NCBI GenBank assembly: GCA_963377175.1
Contig: CAUJNA010002968.1
Coordinates: 235,001 to 299,000, forward strand
Source of the DNA: Effrenium voratum
Lineage: Eukaryota; Sar; Dinophyceae; Suessiales; Symbiodiniaceae
Direction of reading: 5' to 3'
Length of the DNA: 64,000 nt
Below, piece by piece: positions 52,486 to 64,000 of the stretch. Position 1 is the stretch's first letter. Every line of letters begins with the position of its first letter. The notes under the pieces are model-generated. The model was not told where the DNA came from, did not search any database, and saw only the letters and a program-made list of their open reading frames with translations. The translations under genes and the position numbers were made by a program.

Positions 52486-54700
52486 TTAAGGCAACCACTT
52501 TGAGTGAACAGTTGCTGCGCTGATGCCATGATATTTCACCTGGGCGTCCAGAGCCGCTTGCGCTAGCTGTGCGCTTGCTGTCATGTCCAAGATTGCACCT
52601 GCACAGGTGCCCTCCACAACTGATGCCCAAAAGCTTGTGGACTTGCTTTCCTGCCAAAAGCAGGGCGCACCATGCTCATTGTCCCAGTCAGGCGGTGTGG
52701 CACTTGCCTTGCTGGCTGTGCTGCCTGCTTTGTTTGTCAGCCAATTGGTCTTGTCTGTCAGGCTCATGAGCGGGAGCTTCTTCTTGTTGGGCAAAGAGGC
52801 CATGTTCTCCCACTCAAGGTCCTCGACTGCGTCGTTGCAGTTGTGCTTCAGGAAGCCACGCTCACTTGTGCAACGCATCTTCTTCGACGCAGGTCCAAGC
52901 TCTGCTGTGACATCCGAGGCGCCCACGGCGGTGGTCAGGCCATTGCCATTCATGATCTGCTACAGGCTGCTGGAACTGCTCTCTTCTAGCAAGCTATTCA
53001 AGTCCGCGTCAAAGGTGCAGTCCATCAGCTGAACGCAAAGTTCACAGTATGCGACCACCTGTGGTGTGTTGTCAGCGCTGGCAACAGCGGCAAGCACACT
53101 AGCCACAGGGTCGTCCTCGCTCTGCATAAGATTGAACATCTCCATGGGCTTAATGTAGATCTCGGCAATCTTCTTGATCTGTAGCGATGTTGCTTTGTCA
53201 TCGTGCATTGATGCCAGCACTGCACCAAACAGGACAACTTTCAACTTGGACTACTTTGAAGAAGTGGCTTTCCAGGAACGCTACCCAGAAGTCCTGGATG
53301 TCCGACAAGCGCATGATGCCGGCAAAGTACTGGAGAAGACCACGGGCCTTGAACGTATCCATGCCAAGCTGAGAAGCAAGGTCAGACACGACGCTTTCAT
53401 TGGACAGCTTCTTGGCTTGCTTGAACATCTCTTTCAGCTTCATGAGCCAGTGATGTCCTGTCCATTGCCACAAACATAAATAACCTAAGCGTGGTGTGTT
53501 CTGCTAACATGCCATGAACATGACATGTTGTGACAGCAATGTTCTCTCACAGCCATGATATCTCAAAGCCCTGCCTCCTTTCTCTCTCGCTTTCACGCAG
53601 TGCTCCCTCTCAAGCAGCCAGAACTCTTTGAAGATAGATGGCTCCGAGAAACACAGTTCCTGTGCCAGGCAGAGACACTCCACCACTGCCTTCGGGGCCG
53701 GCTTTCCTCCGTACTCCAGGCCAGCATGTCTTCGTAGTTGCTGTCTTGTCAGACATGACAACCAAGCTGTGCTTCAGCCAAGTCAAAAAGCTAGGCGCCA
53801 AATGAGCCAGGCTGCTCTGCTGGCTTGCAGCATTCATCTGCAGCGAGGCTGCTTTGCGTAGATTGTCAACCAGGCGCAGCTGTAGGGTCACTGTGAGCGC
53901 TGCATCAACCAACCGCACCAGAACATCGCCCTTCGCCTCCTCCAGTGCCCGGGCCGTGGCTAAGAATCAGCCCTGCGTGGCCCCGTGGCCAAACAGCAGC
54001 TGTTTGTCCTGAGGTTTTGACGCCTTTGCTGCGGAAGCCACCTGACCCAGAAAAACAACTGGTGCTAGCAATCGATCTGTGTCCACCTTTGGTAGCAAAC
54101 CACAAATTTGCCCACGCATCGATCTCCGCAAACGCCAAGCTAGTGTCATCACTGGCATCGGCATTCGTGGATCCCGACAAGAGCCAGAACATTGAGGCGC
54201 CAGATTCATAAAGCCCTTCATGGACCGCATGTGTGCCATCGAACATCTCTTTGTAGCCTCGAGTCACTTTGGAAGCCTTCTGGGCTTGCTTTGTCGCCTT
54301 CTCCGGTTTGTCTGTTTTGTCAGGCTTGTTGTCAGTCTTGTCGGACTTGTCAGGCGTGTCATGGCAATGGTCTTCAAGTCGTCCTTTCCCATGCAAGGTT
54401 GCCAAAAGCTTCTGCTTGCGTAGGAAGGTCAGCAAATTGAGGTGCACCTGAATGACGGATGAAAAGGAACAAAAAGACACAAGAGGATTCCACACTGCTG
54501 CTAGAAAGATGGCCTTCCAATTGCGGCCCAGTTGCCCACTTCTCCTGCTCAGCAATGGCCTTGCCAGCAGGCTTGCGCCAGTCCTCCTCTGCAGGCTCCG
54601 ATGGCCTTGCAGGCATGCTGGTCATTCCCGTTGCAAGTCTACTACCCTGTGAGATCGAATCTGCAGAAGGCTTTTGCAATGCAAATGTGCCTACATGCAT
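52486..54700 (-). other. Exon-like fragments of an unidentified minus-strand gene
   Basis: Open stretches with protein-like composition follow each other on the minus strand: KKLSNESVVSDLASQLGMDT and LLQYFAGIMRLSDIQDFW (53473-53270), KIAEIYIKPMEMFNLMQSEDD (about 53190-52970), SLTDKTNWLTNKAGSTASK (52953-52486), LVRLVDAALTVTLQLRLV (53918-53700) and a Lys/Asp repeat DKSDKTDNKPDKTDK near 54.3 kb. One frame is crossed by an in-frame TGA at 53967-53969. Introns or decay separate the pieces. No family recognised; could be a degenerate multi-exon host gene. Confidence 0.3.
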
Positions 54701-54839
54701 TCACAAGCAATCAAGAGACCAGCACAAGACCAGTATTTTCTTTCTCTCGCTCACCTCTGCGTAGGAAAAAACACGGGGCAACCGCATTTAGCGGTTGCCA
54801 GCCGGACACACCTTCTGTTCAAATAGATCGTAGATTGAT

Positions 54840-56800
54840 GTTGGCAAGTGAAGCGCACGAGTCCTGAATCGAAATTGGTCTGTAGTCATATGGTGATGCT
54901 GCAGGTGGAGCTTTTTCAGCTCTTCTGGTTTGGACAATCGCTGATGAATTCTGCCTTTCTGTTTAAGGGAAGCGGAAGTGAAGTGGGTTCTTCCCTGGAT
55001 GGCGTTGCAGGATCTGGCTCAATAGTCGACTGGCCCTTCTTGTAGATGATCCTGTCTGCTGCCGATCCTGAACCGGATTCCTTGTCCTTCAGCAGATCGT
55101 CCCCGAAGGTGAAAATGGTCTTACCCTTCTACAGGTTGATCAACGGTTTGTTTGCCTGGGGTGTAAGTCTCCAATTGTCTTCAAGGATTTCAGGATCTCC
55201 ACCTTTGGATGCATCAATGATTTCCGGCGTACGCTCTCGGCTGATGTTGTCAGGATTAACTGGACACTCTTTCGCTCCCGTTGGTGTGAACAACGTTTGC
55301 GAGGCGTGATGCGCACACGGATGAGCTGCTTGTTCTTCTTGTCGGGTATCCAGTGACACTGCTTGAGAGAACCAATAGTCTTCGGAGTCGCTATCTCTTC
55401 CTTCGCCTCGGATTCTTTGGACGCACAGACTTGTTCACTCCCTGAGTGTCCCCTCGAAGGGAAATGGATGCTGTTGTCATCATCGTAAACGTCGTTGGTG
55501 AGGCCCTGGATGGCGATCTCTCAGTGGGATTTCACTCTTGCTACTCCAGCAAGATCGACGAGCACATGTCCTGCACCGGATACTGGAACTGCTTGACGGG
55601 TCGTGCCAAGAGCCTTACATGCGATCTTGTCACATTGAGGTGTGTGCTCGATGGTCATGTGCAGGTTCCGCATCTGACTGATGCTTAGGAGGATCGGTAC
55701 AGCGCCTTGTTCAAGGATGTCGATGTTGGCAAGGTCCAGCTTACCTTGGCTGTCTCTCCATTTGCAAAAGTGAACTTGGTCTCGGCCGGGGTGTACGAGT
55801 AGGAGATGAGGTCTTTCATGGGGATCTGGTAGAACCATCGCATAGGTCGGATTGCGCTGTGGGTTGATGACAGGCACCATCAGCTTTGTTGCCAAAAGGC
55901 TTTGATTTGCTGTCGCTGCTCTGAAACTGTATCGGATTGGATCAGCTTCTCGTGGATGGCGTCCTTCTCATGCTGCTCATATGCGTCATGGAATGCCATC
56001 ATCGCTTGTCCTGCGCTGGATGTTTCATGTAGCCTTGTTCAATCCCAATCCAACCGGCAGTCTGCTGGATGGCGGGCTGCTCCTCCGTCTTCTCTGCAAT
56101 GGCTGCAAACGTTTTTCTTGTCCGCCTTTTCCTTTGCCACTGTCATAGGATGGATAACCTTTGTTTCCATCATAGGGATATTGGAATTTTGATTTTCCTT
56201 GCTTTCCCTTCTTTCCTTTACCTTTTCCCCAATACGCCTGGTCGTAGGGATCCTGCTATTCATTGGCCATATTGGCCTTCCCGCCAGAGCTACCTTTTCG
56301 AAAGGGTTTGAAGCCACCTCGCTGGTGACTGCCCTTTTTGCTTGTTGATTTTCCTTTTCCTTTTCTCTACTTGAATTTGAAATTCCGCCCAGACACCTTT
56401 CTTGCAATGAACGCATTGTTCTCCTCCAATACCCAAAATGTCTCTTCATCGTTGGTTGACATGAAACCTTCCAGTCCTTCTTCGTCCTCCGCCCAATATA
56501 AAGGTAGTACTCCGATTTCCTCCGAGAGGTCGGATGGATGGATCTTGGATGGATGTTCTGGTCGTGATGAAGAGGTCGTGGTACTGCGTTTTCATCATGT
56601 CGTAGGTGTAATTCTCAAGCGAGATGTTTCTCATTGTCCATGTTCGGCATCCAGTCTTTTCCATGACCTCCAAGCTGAGGTCCGTCAGACAGCCTTGGGC
56701 ACCGTCAAAGCAAATTGATGCCCCTGCGTCTGCGTGTGTCATGGCAAAGCTGTGAAAGGAAGGCTCGCGCCCTGCAAATAGTGTGTCTGACATCAGCTGG
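54840..56800 (-). pseudogene. Ty1/copia-like retrotransposon remnant (gag and protease region)
   Basis: Minus strand, decaying. About 56.45-56.10 kb reads as a Gly/Lys-rich gag tail (YWGKGKGKKGKQGKSK, SGKGKGGQEK) in one frame. Downstream come WFYQIPMKDL, KFTFANGETAKVSW in one frame and VPILLSISQMRNLHMTIE in the next, which match the aspartic protease region of copia elements (FxFANGE then VP-LLS-xQMRxL). Then HHASQTLFTPTGAKECP near 55.3 kb is a linker type seen in dinoflagellate copia polyproteins. No integrase or reverse transcriptase follows, so only the 5' half is left. Confidence 0.55.
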
Positions 56801-57234
56801 TTTATCCGGGGTTTAGGCTAGGGCAGTGGCTACTGAGGCAACCTTTCATCTACAAGATATGGGAGGTAATAAAATTGATGCCTTTTTCTCAGCGTTTATC
56901 TTCTTAAAACGTTTGATTCATTATGTTTCATGTAGCTTGTGTTTTATTCGTTTTCGTATCTTTGCAGGTTTAGTAGGCCGTTCACCCCCGGCACCAACCG
57001 GATTTTGTTTGGTGCAGGAATCTCACTTGAGAAAGAGACCATGCTGTCGAAGTGTGCTAGCCTAGCGGCTACCATGTATACTTCTTCAGCAACAGGACAT
57101 CGCCATTACTATCATACGTCAATTTCATAGTGACATGTGTCACGAGCGCAAAAAAAGAACCAGGCAACATCATTACATTCTTGCTTTGATTCTCGTCACT
57201 CATCAGTTTGCGGGAAGCTTGGGCATTCCGTAGT

Positions 57235-57990
57235 CCTTTTGCGGGGTCCACTCCTCTTCAGTCCTTTTGCGCCCGGTCCGTTTATTGGCCCCGATCCTCT
57301 TGTCAACCTCTTCCGGGCTTGGTACGGGGCCCGGTCCTCTTCTCGTCCTCTTCCAGGGGGCCCAGTCATCTCCTCATCCTCTTCCAGGCTTGGTTCAAGG
57401 CCCGGTCCTCTTCTCGTCCTCTTCCAGGCTTGGTTCTCCTCTTCCAGGCTTGGTTCAAGTCCTCTTCCAGGCTTGATTTGGGGCACGGCCCTCTTCGTCC
57501 TCTTCCAGGCTTGGTTCGGGGCCCGGGCCTCTTCGCGTCGGGCACGTTCCTCTTTTCGTCCACTTCCAGGCTTGATTTGGGGCACGGTCCTCTTCGTTCC
57601 TCTTTTCGTCCTCTTCCAGGCTTGGTTTGGGGCCCGGCTTGGTTCGGGGTCCGGTCCTCTTCTTGTCCTCTTCCAGGCGGGGCACGTTCCTCTTTTCGTC
57701 CTCTTCCAGGCTTGGTTTGGGGCCCGGGCTTGGTTCGGGGCCTGGTTCCTCTTCGATCCCTTTCGGTTGGTTTTCTTCACGGCTTCTACCAAGGGCCGGT
57801 CTTCCTGTTGGCTTTTCCGTGGCTCGGGTTGGTTTGGGGCCCGGTCTTTGCCTGGTCCTCCGGGGCCTGGTCTTATTTTGCAGTCCTCTTCTCTCTTTTG
57901 GTCCTTTTCCGGGGCCCGGTTGCAGGCCTAGTTCGAGGCCCGGTCTTTTTGCAGCTCAAGCCTCTTCCAGGCTTCGTCACGTCTTTACTG
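57235..57990. repeat. Irregular tandem repeat (cctcttccaggcttggttcggggcccggt)
   Basis: Units of roughly 28-60 bases rich in cctcttccaggcttgg and ggggcccgg, repeated more than 15 times with deletions and fusions. Frames stay open on both strands for up to about 280 codons because stop codons are rare in the unit. I do not accept these as genes. Confidence 0.85.
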
Positions 57991-58260
57991 GAGGAGGCTT
58001 TATCAGGCCCCAATTTTCTTTTTTTCTCTTGGCTTATTGTTTTTTCCGGGTTCTGAGGCTATGTCGTGGCTATGTCATGTTCAAGGCTTGAAGCCACTTT
58101 GACTACATCATGCTTGTTTCTTCCTCCAGATGTTCCTTTCAAACTTCTTGTGTCCGTTCCCAGTGTGAGGGCAGAATGACATGTTCGATGGCTCTCACAT
58201 GCTTTTCGAACGATCCTGCTTCAAAGCCGACTCATCCAGGAACATGTCCGCGTTGTGTTT

Positions 58261-58303
58261 GTATATATATATATATATAAATGTGTGTGTGCGTGTGCGT
58301 GTC
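58261..58303. repeat. (TA)n(TG)n microsatellite
   Basis: tatatatatatatatataaa followed by tgtgtgtgtgcgtgtgcgtgtc. Confidence 0.9.
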
Positions 58304-58947
58304 TTGGTATCGACGATTGTGACGCACTTGTGCCACTTTGTTCCAATTGCATGTGGCCGGAACATTTGTAAATTTGAGGATATGAGTGCTTGTGCGAGCT
58401 TGTTTACTTCAATGAATTAAGTATGCGTGTTCTGTCTGTTCTGTGCTGCAACTGATTCCTGCGCCAGGTCACGCCGTTGCTTCTTAATGAGTGTCAGCAG
58501 GTGTGGCCAGATGCTGTGTTTGCGACAAATAAACATCACAATGTTGCGCCGAACGCTCAGTGTTGCCTGGCACATGACCCCCTCCAGGATTGAAAAGTCA
58601 ATTTCGGAGGCCAGCGGCAAGGTTGAACTGTGCCTCCTTCTTGCTTTCCGGTGTGTGTGTAGTAGTAGTAGACCCTTTCGCGTGCCCTTGCGTGTGTTGA
58701 GGAAGGATCATCTTGTGCCATGCGCTAGCGCTGCATGTTGTTGAAGTGCGACACACCTGAGCGCAATTTCAATGGGTCAGCAGTTTGTTACTCTCATGAG
58801 CTCCTGTAACTTGGCTAGAGAGCATTTGCGAGTCATGCTTCCAAAGAATTGAGCCTTCCTTGCAGGAGGCTGGCAGGCCATGGCGTGCCAGAGCCCCAGC
58901 TGCAGTTCACGAAAGCTTGCGTGTCGCTGTGAGGTAGAACTTGTGAA

Positions 58948-58966
58948 GTAGAGCTTTTGGCTCAAG
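58948..58966 (+). other. Relic of the dinoflagellate spliced leader
   Basis: gtagagcttttggctcaag matches the 3' 19 bases of the dinoflagellate trans-spliced leader at 16 positions, with the last 12 (TTTTGGCTCAAG) identical. It lies 77 bases before the ATG of an open frame on the same strand. Relic leaders in genomic DNA mark genes that were re-inserted from mRNA. A chance 12-base match is possible but unlikely. Confidence 0.45.
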
Positions 58967-59042
58967 CCGGCACAAGCCTTCGTCTGACCATCGACACTCG
59001 CCTGACCATTGCCGTCTGACCCTGCCGTCTGACCCTCTGACC

Positions 59043-60163
59043 ATGCCAGTTCAGACATTCTACAAGGTGATCCGCCGGGACGCCTTGTGGGCCATGATGC
59101 ATCTTCAAGGCCCAATCGTGTGCTTTCCGGCCGAAGAGACTGCAATCGACTCGGCTGTCTACTTGTCTGAGCTGGGCGCAGCATCTCGCAAGTTGAGGTT
59201 CCGCTTTTCAATTGGAATTCTTCTTCTTTTTCCAAGGCAATTGTTTACTATAGCTCAGGTTTCTCGCACATGTCCATGATGCTATTGCACCCTGCAGGCA
59301 GACATTGACTTCATGGATTCCGAGGGTGCCATTGACCAGGATTTTGAGATGACTCCGGCTGACCTGACTGAAGCGCTCCTCTTGGCCTTGGTCTCCGAGT
59401 ACTTGCCAGGCAACATCACCAAGGTGAGCACCCCAGATGGTCGCTTTGGCTTCAAGATCGAGGACCTGGAAATCAAGACCCACAACATCACGGCAGAGTG
59501 GTGAACGCCTCAAACTTGGCCTTGAAGGACATGCCTGACCTGACAAAGCCTGCCAAGATGCGCAGGCCAGACGCAGCACCACAGACCATGGCCGACTCAG
59601 ACCGCTGGTTTTACGTGTCCACAGACTTCTGGAAGCGGGTGTTGGTTCCTCGCTTGGAAGGACAGGGAGAGAGTCTGATGGTCACATCTGACTTCACAGA
59701 ACGCACTCTTGGGATGCCCCTATACACAGATGGAGAGCACGCTGTTGTGCACTTGAGGTTCCTGGCATTGGCGGCTGCCGTGCGAGGAATCAAAGGCTTC
59801 TGACCCAGCTATGAGCAGCCCCGCCTGCAGTTCCTGAATCTTTTGTTGGACAACGGGGTGCATCTGACAGCTGAGCCACGCACGTTGCTGAGGCTGCAGT
59901 TTACGGAGATGCAGTCCATGGGTGTTGTGACCGCTTCTCCGTTGCAGACGGTGGACTGCTGGATCCTGAAGGGAGAGTGTCCTGTGGCCCAGGTCCATTG
60001 TGTTTGGCCGATTTGCCGGCCGACATATACTTTGGAGGCTTGTGTCCCAGACACGGTCAAGCTCATCGCCGCCGACACTTGCGTCAGAGAAGTGCACGAA
60101 GAGGGTGATGCCAGGTTTGTTGGAAGCGGGCATAGGCCAGATTTTTTAGCTGCTGCAGGCTAG
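59043..60163 (+). pseudogene. Unidentified gene relic downstream of the leader-like sequence
   Basis: ATG 59043 opens MPVQTFYKVIRRDALWAMMHL and stays open to about 59205. An intron-like pyrimidine-rich stretch ends at CTGCAG (59299) and reading resumes ADIDFMDSEGAIDQDFEMTPADL. A further frame change near 59495 leads to MPDLTKPAKMRRPDAAPQTM and YVSTDFWKRVLVPRLEGQ, and after an in-frame TGA at 59801-59803 to LQFLNLLLDNGVHLTAEPRTL, ending about 60163. Protein-like throughout but interrupted. Family unknown. Confidence 0.4.
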
Positions 60164-60473
60164 AGACCCGTGCATCCTGTGGAGCAATCTTGCGGAGTGA
60201 TAAATGGCGTCTCATGGAAGTCTTGATGTTTGGATGCTGATCGTTGATGCTTACAGTTTGAGATGTGTTGAATTTGTCTTGCGCCAAGGCCTTTCTGGGC
60301 TGCAAGGCCACACGCCCGCAGGCGCCATGGGCGACTCACATGACACTGTGGGCAAGTTGCATTTGACATGAAGGGGTAGCAAGGAAGCTGTACAATAACT
60401 GCATGTAACAGCAGCACGAGAAGAACCGGGCAAGGTCTATCCGGCTTCGGTTCTCCTCAGAGAGGTAAAGCGC

Positions 60474-60737
60474 TTGCAGACACTGGATGAGGATGTCTGC
60501 ACGTTGAGGGAGGAAAATTCGTCTCTCACAAAGCATGTTGAACGTCTGACCTGTGACAATGATGCCAAGTGTCTGACAGAGCAGAGCCTGACAGAACAGC
60601 TTCTGACACAGGGCCAGGAAAACCAGCGCCTGACAGAGCTTGTTGATCGCCTGACCCACTGTTCCCAGGCCCAGCTTTTGCAGAATGTGGCTTGGTTTGC
60701 AGGTTCCCGAAAAACACAGTTCGACTTGTGCTCGTGA
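60474..60737 (+). CDS. Coiled-coil coding fragment
   Basis: Open stretch without an ATG: LQTLDEDVCTLREENSSL, then repeats of LTEQ-type heptads (SLTEQLLTQGQENQRLTELVDRL). Leucine spacing fits a coiled coil. Probably an internal exon or a relic; the repeated base motif ctgacagagc is also frequent in the host-like fragments at 52-54 kb. Confidence 0.3.
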   Translation: MQTLDEDVCTLREENSSLTKHVERLTCDNDAKCLTEQSLTEQLLTQGQENQRLTELVDRLTHCSQAQLLQNVAWFAGSRKTQFDLCS

Positions 60738-61179
60738 AATTTTGAGTACGTGCGCTAGCTCATCCGTGTGATGGGATCTGAGGTGGTGGTTTCAAGAAGC
60801 GCGAGACTGGGTAAGCAGCAGGGCTCGTTGCAAGCGAGGCACGGTTGCCGCCATGGCTGGATCCATTTCTAGTTGAGAAGCCTGAATTGTGAAATCAGGA
60901 GGCGAGAGCTTATGAGAATCAAGCGAGGTCAAGTAGTTCAGAGAAAGCTGAAACCATGATGTGGCACTTGTGGGCTCTCCTCTCTGGGCGGGGTGTTTTT
61001 TGCACATGGCTCCAAAACAGCTCGTTGGTCTACATCTCCCCTCAACGCACAGCAAAGGAAGGAGAAAGCATCAAGTTGTGCTCTGAGGGGGTCGACGGAG
61101 TACCCGTCTGCTTTCTTGTGAGGGACTGTGTGCTTTGAGCCTGTTTCATCCATTGGCTTTTCACAGTTTGGTTAGACAA

Positions 61180-61440
61180 GTCTGGGAATGCGCCCGCCGG
61201 CGCGCCCTTCCCCCCTGAACGCCCCCGTGCGCCCTCGTGCCCTGGACGCGCCCACGCGCCGGACGCGCCTGCGCAACCTGGACGTGCCTGCCTGCCCTGC
61301 GCGCGCCCATGCGCCTGTTGCGCGCCCGGGGCGCGCTCAACGCGCACGCGCCCTGGGCGCGCCCGTGCACCCTAAGCGCTCCCGCGCGCCCTCTGCGCGC
61401 CGCCTGGGGCGCCCTGGACGTGCCCCCGTGCCTGGACAAA
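61180..61440. repeat. GC-rich irregular repeat (cgcgcccgtgcgccctgg)
   Basis: About 260 bases of G/C with recurring gcgcgccc, ccctggacg and gcgcctg words and no A/T-rich interruption. It gives open Arg/Ala/Pro-rich frames on both strands. No gene accepted. Confidence 0.8.
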
Positions 61441-61559
61441 CGACAGCAAACGCGCCTGCGCAACTCTCTGACAGCAAGCGCGTGCTCAATCAAGGATTAA
61501 AGGTTCCACGAGAAGAAGGGGGGGGCAATGAAAAAGGTGCATGTTTGACCCCCTCCGCC

Positions 61560-61632
61560 GGAAAAGCAGAAAATTGAGCCCCAAAAATGTAACTTACATT
61601 TTGACCCCACCCCCTAATCGAGGATTAAGGGG
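61560..61632 (-). repeat. Dispersed palindromic element, copy 3 (inverted)
   Basis: On the minus strand it reads ccccttaatcctcgattaggggg…gtcaaaatgtaagttacatttttggggctcaatttt, nearly the same as copy 2. The palindrome AAAATGTAA-C-TTACATTTT at 61584-61602 is perfect. Confidence 0.7.
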
Positions 61633-61639
61633 ATGGTGA

Positions 61640-64000
61640 TACCGCAGAAAGTCATTCAGGTGTTGGGGGAGTTTCGTCCTGCGCGAAGCACCTGGCCAGC
61701 CGCTAAGCCGCCAATTCAAAAACTGTTCAGCTGGGAAGGGTCAACGAGGCCCTTTCATTCAGCGAAAGCGCCAAACTTGCAACAGTCATGATGTGACCAT
61801 GGATGAATTGTTGCAGGGAATGGATAGAATTATTCAGCCTATTTCCTGCAAAGCAACACGAGCCTCTTTTGTGGCCAGGTTCCTGGATCCACGTTTGGTG
61901 TCAAGGGCCTTCGATTTGTCGTCAGGGGTTGAACTGTTCATTTGGGGCGGGGGCAACCAGCCACCGCTATATAGAATGGTCAGTCCTATCCCTTCACTTA
62001 GCCCCGCGGCCTTTCCGGCCCAGCTTCACAATCCTCGGCTCGAAGCGCTGTCAGGCGGTATCCGAAAACGTGGCTTAGCAAAGCGGACAGCAATGGCGTG
62101 CGTTGCTCAAAGCTTGGAACTGGGAAGCCTCGCATCAAATTGGAGGCTCCTCCTCAAACACACCAGAAAAAAAACACCGTGAAGCTCCAGATGGAAACAG
62201 GGCTGCTGAACTTGAAGTTGAACCCCTAGTGGGCTTCAATAAAACCGTTTCTCTGGCTTTGTACTTGCGTGGGGCACTCAATAGATGTTGTTGGGGGGTG
62301 CGCCTCCATTCATTGGGGGCTGGGGACTGGGGGTCACCTGCAACATGTCAGATATTGAAGGCTGAGCAAACAAATACAACAAAGCAAGAAACACAACCGG
62401 ACTTTGAAGACTCAACAACACCAGCATAATCATAAGATCAGCGGTAAACTAAGACAGGGCACCCGAAATGGCCTACTTTCTGCGATCCTGGTCAGCTCCC
62501 TTGGCCCCAAACTCCATAGGATCATCTGTCCTCGGCTGTTGCTCGATCCACAAAGGCTGTCCGAAGGTAAACATGAGAGGCCCTAGAACCCACACCAAAG
62601 GGGCTTCGTGACCCTCATGAAAGCAAAACCAGGCGCAGTCAAGCCAACTTAGACCAAACGGTATCCAGATAAGACGAAACAAGCTCTTGCAGGGTCCAAG
62701 AAAAACAACAAAACAAAACAAAAGAGATAAGAACAAAGAAGCAACCGACAAGCAAGAGTCTTGAAGCAACACTTGTACAAAAGAGGGCCGGCGCTGTGAG
62801 CGACCCTTGGCCCGAAGCACACCTGCAAGTTGGACTCTGCGCCAAAACGCGGCAGTTCCAGCAGTCTTCTTGGCCACATATGTTGAGTGCGATTCAAATC
62901 AGCCGCTTGCTTAGGCCGCTTCGTGGCGATCTTTTTGCACCGCCGCATTTTGGAGCGGTTCACCTTGGGTTCGGACACCTTCACCCAGCTGCGAGCTCCG
63001 TCTGTGTGGAGGAACGCCCCGCCTCGGGTTGTTGACGTCATGCTAACAGTGACGGGTCAAAGAACAACAACATGCGCAACCATGCGAGACAACATCTGTT
63101 ACCCAAGAGTTGTTGAAACACGCTGAAGATGTTGCTCTGAGCAACCTCTGCAGCGCTTTCCACCGTGGGTCCACATCCACAGCTCCGCCTGGGATGGGGC
63201 AACGCTCTCAGGTGAAGCTCGTGGCACATGACCAAGACGGTGAGGCCTTTAAGACAAGACGCAGCCGAGTCAAGAGTGGCAAAGCAGGCTGAGTGAGAGG
63301 GGCAGGCTGCAAAGCCTGGCTGGAAACGGGCTCCAGGTCTCGACAAGCGGCACGCATCAGCCGACTGCTCAGGACAATCAAAGCCGCAGAGATGCGCCCA
63401 AGCTTTGGGCTTCTTAGTCGCTCACAGGCAGCGAAAAAGCTCGTCAAAGCAAGTGTGAGCGCTTGTGTAGGTCGTCCTGTCCAAAGAAAAGCCGGTCCAG
63501 AAAGCGCACGTTGACTTCAAGCCCGGGCTTCAACGATGGCGGACGGCGAACAATGTCAGTCAACAAAGAAATCCGAAGCAAGAGCAGGCAAAACCAGCCA
63601 AGGAAGGCAGGAAATGAAAGCGCACGCGTGAGGCACAACTGCGGTGTGACAAAAGGAGAAATTGGATAGTCAGGTGGCAAGTTATCATCCCCGCCCCCCC
63701 CCCCCCCCTTGGAGAAGATGGCGCAGCACAACAAATGAAAATCTGCTGGGGTCGTTAATGGCGCCGGTAGCACGAACAACCGATGGGAATTCATCTATCC
63801 GCTTAATTCCGCTGATGAGAGGGAGCCAAAAGCTGTTCCTGCTTTAAGTTGTCATATAACCTCCTCATTGCCCAACAGTTTCGCTGATGAGTCACCGTTT
63901 GCGAACCCGACCCGAATTGGTCATCGTTGACGCGTCATTCTGTACAGTTCCCTGATCCGAGGGATGCAAGTCTTAACAGCTTGACCATAAGACGCGGCAA
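61640..64000. other. Host sequence, no gene seen
   Basis: Short frames only. A long C run interrupted once lies near 63690-63709. Nothing else stands out. Confidence 0.5.

Noticed and set aside
57137..58056. 264- and 282-codon plus-strand ORFs
   Set aside because: They come from an irregular repeat open on both strands; composition follows the repeat.

Overview
The window looks like nuclear DNA of a dinoflagellate, probably a Symbiodinium-like alga, that carries a large endogenous DNA virus. The host signs are: near-balanced base composition with few intact genes, very long micro- and minisatellites, degenerate retroelements with reverse transcriptase and copia-type protease of the kind common in Symbiodiniaceae, exon-like coding islands with AG|G-type junctions, and one spliced-leader-like sequence (58948-58966) just upstream of a gene relic. 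The lineage call is inference; no rRNA or marker gene is present.

Layout. 1-8470: host sequence with no gene I can support. 8.50-11.07 kb: a compact, intron-free island of host-like composition with two intact ORFs of unknown function and two small opposing ORFs. 11.19-11.31 kb: six copies of a 23-bp unit built on the palindrome TATCCANTGGATA. 11.56-26.91 kb: a sharply bounded AT-rich block, an endogenous Polinton/adintovirus-like or Polinton-like virus. Its left arm runs on the minus strand: cytosine DNA methyltransferase, protein-primed type B DNA polymerase (broken), zinc-finger protein, an RS-tailed basic protein, coiled-coil proteins and the penton (minor capsid) protein. Its right arm runs on the plus strand: lipase-like esterase, a small Cys-rich protein, the double-jelly-roll major capsid protein (broken), and a long fibre ending in a peptidase-S74 type intramolecular chaperone (broken), plus a small MGNSNS-starting protein. 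A genome-packaging ATPase on the minus strand is cut off at its N-terminus at the right edge. The virion module (capsid, penton, ATPase), replication module (polymerase) and entry-type module (fibre, lipase) are all represented. I found no integrase, no maturation protease and no terminal repeats.

Most large viral genes are interrupted by single-base frameshifts and a few by stop codons, while penton, lipase, methyltransferase and several small genes are intact. This fits a decaying integrated copy, but uncorrected long-read indels could give the same pattern.

27-64 kb: host sequence dominated by repeats: (ACT)n at 28.3 kb, about 1 kb of GATA repeats at 33 kb, a 15-bp minisatellite at 34.6 kb with a related 14-bp array at 36.1 kb, 73-bp and about 62-bp arrays between them flanking a tRNA-like sequence, a reverse transcriptase pseudogene (37.4-38.9 kb), a 157-bp satellite (48.8-51.15 kb), a copia-like remnant (54.8-56.8 kb), and exon-like fragments of unidentified genes near 45-48, 52.5-54.7 and 59-60.7 kb.
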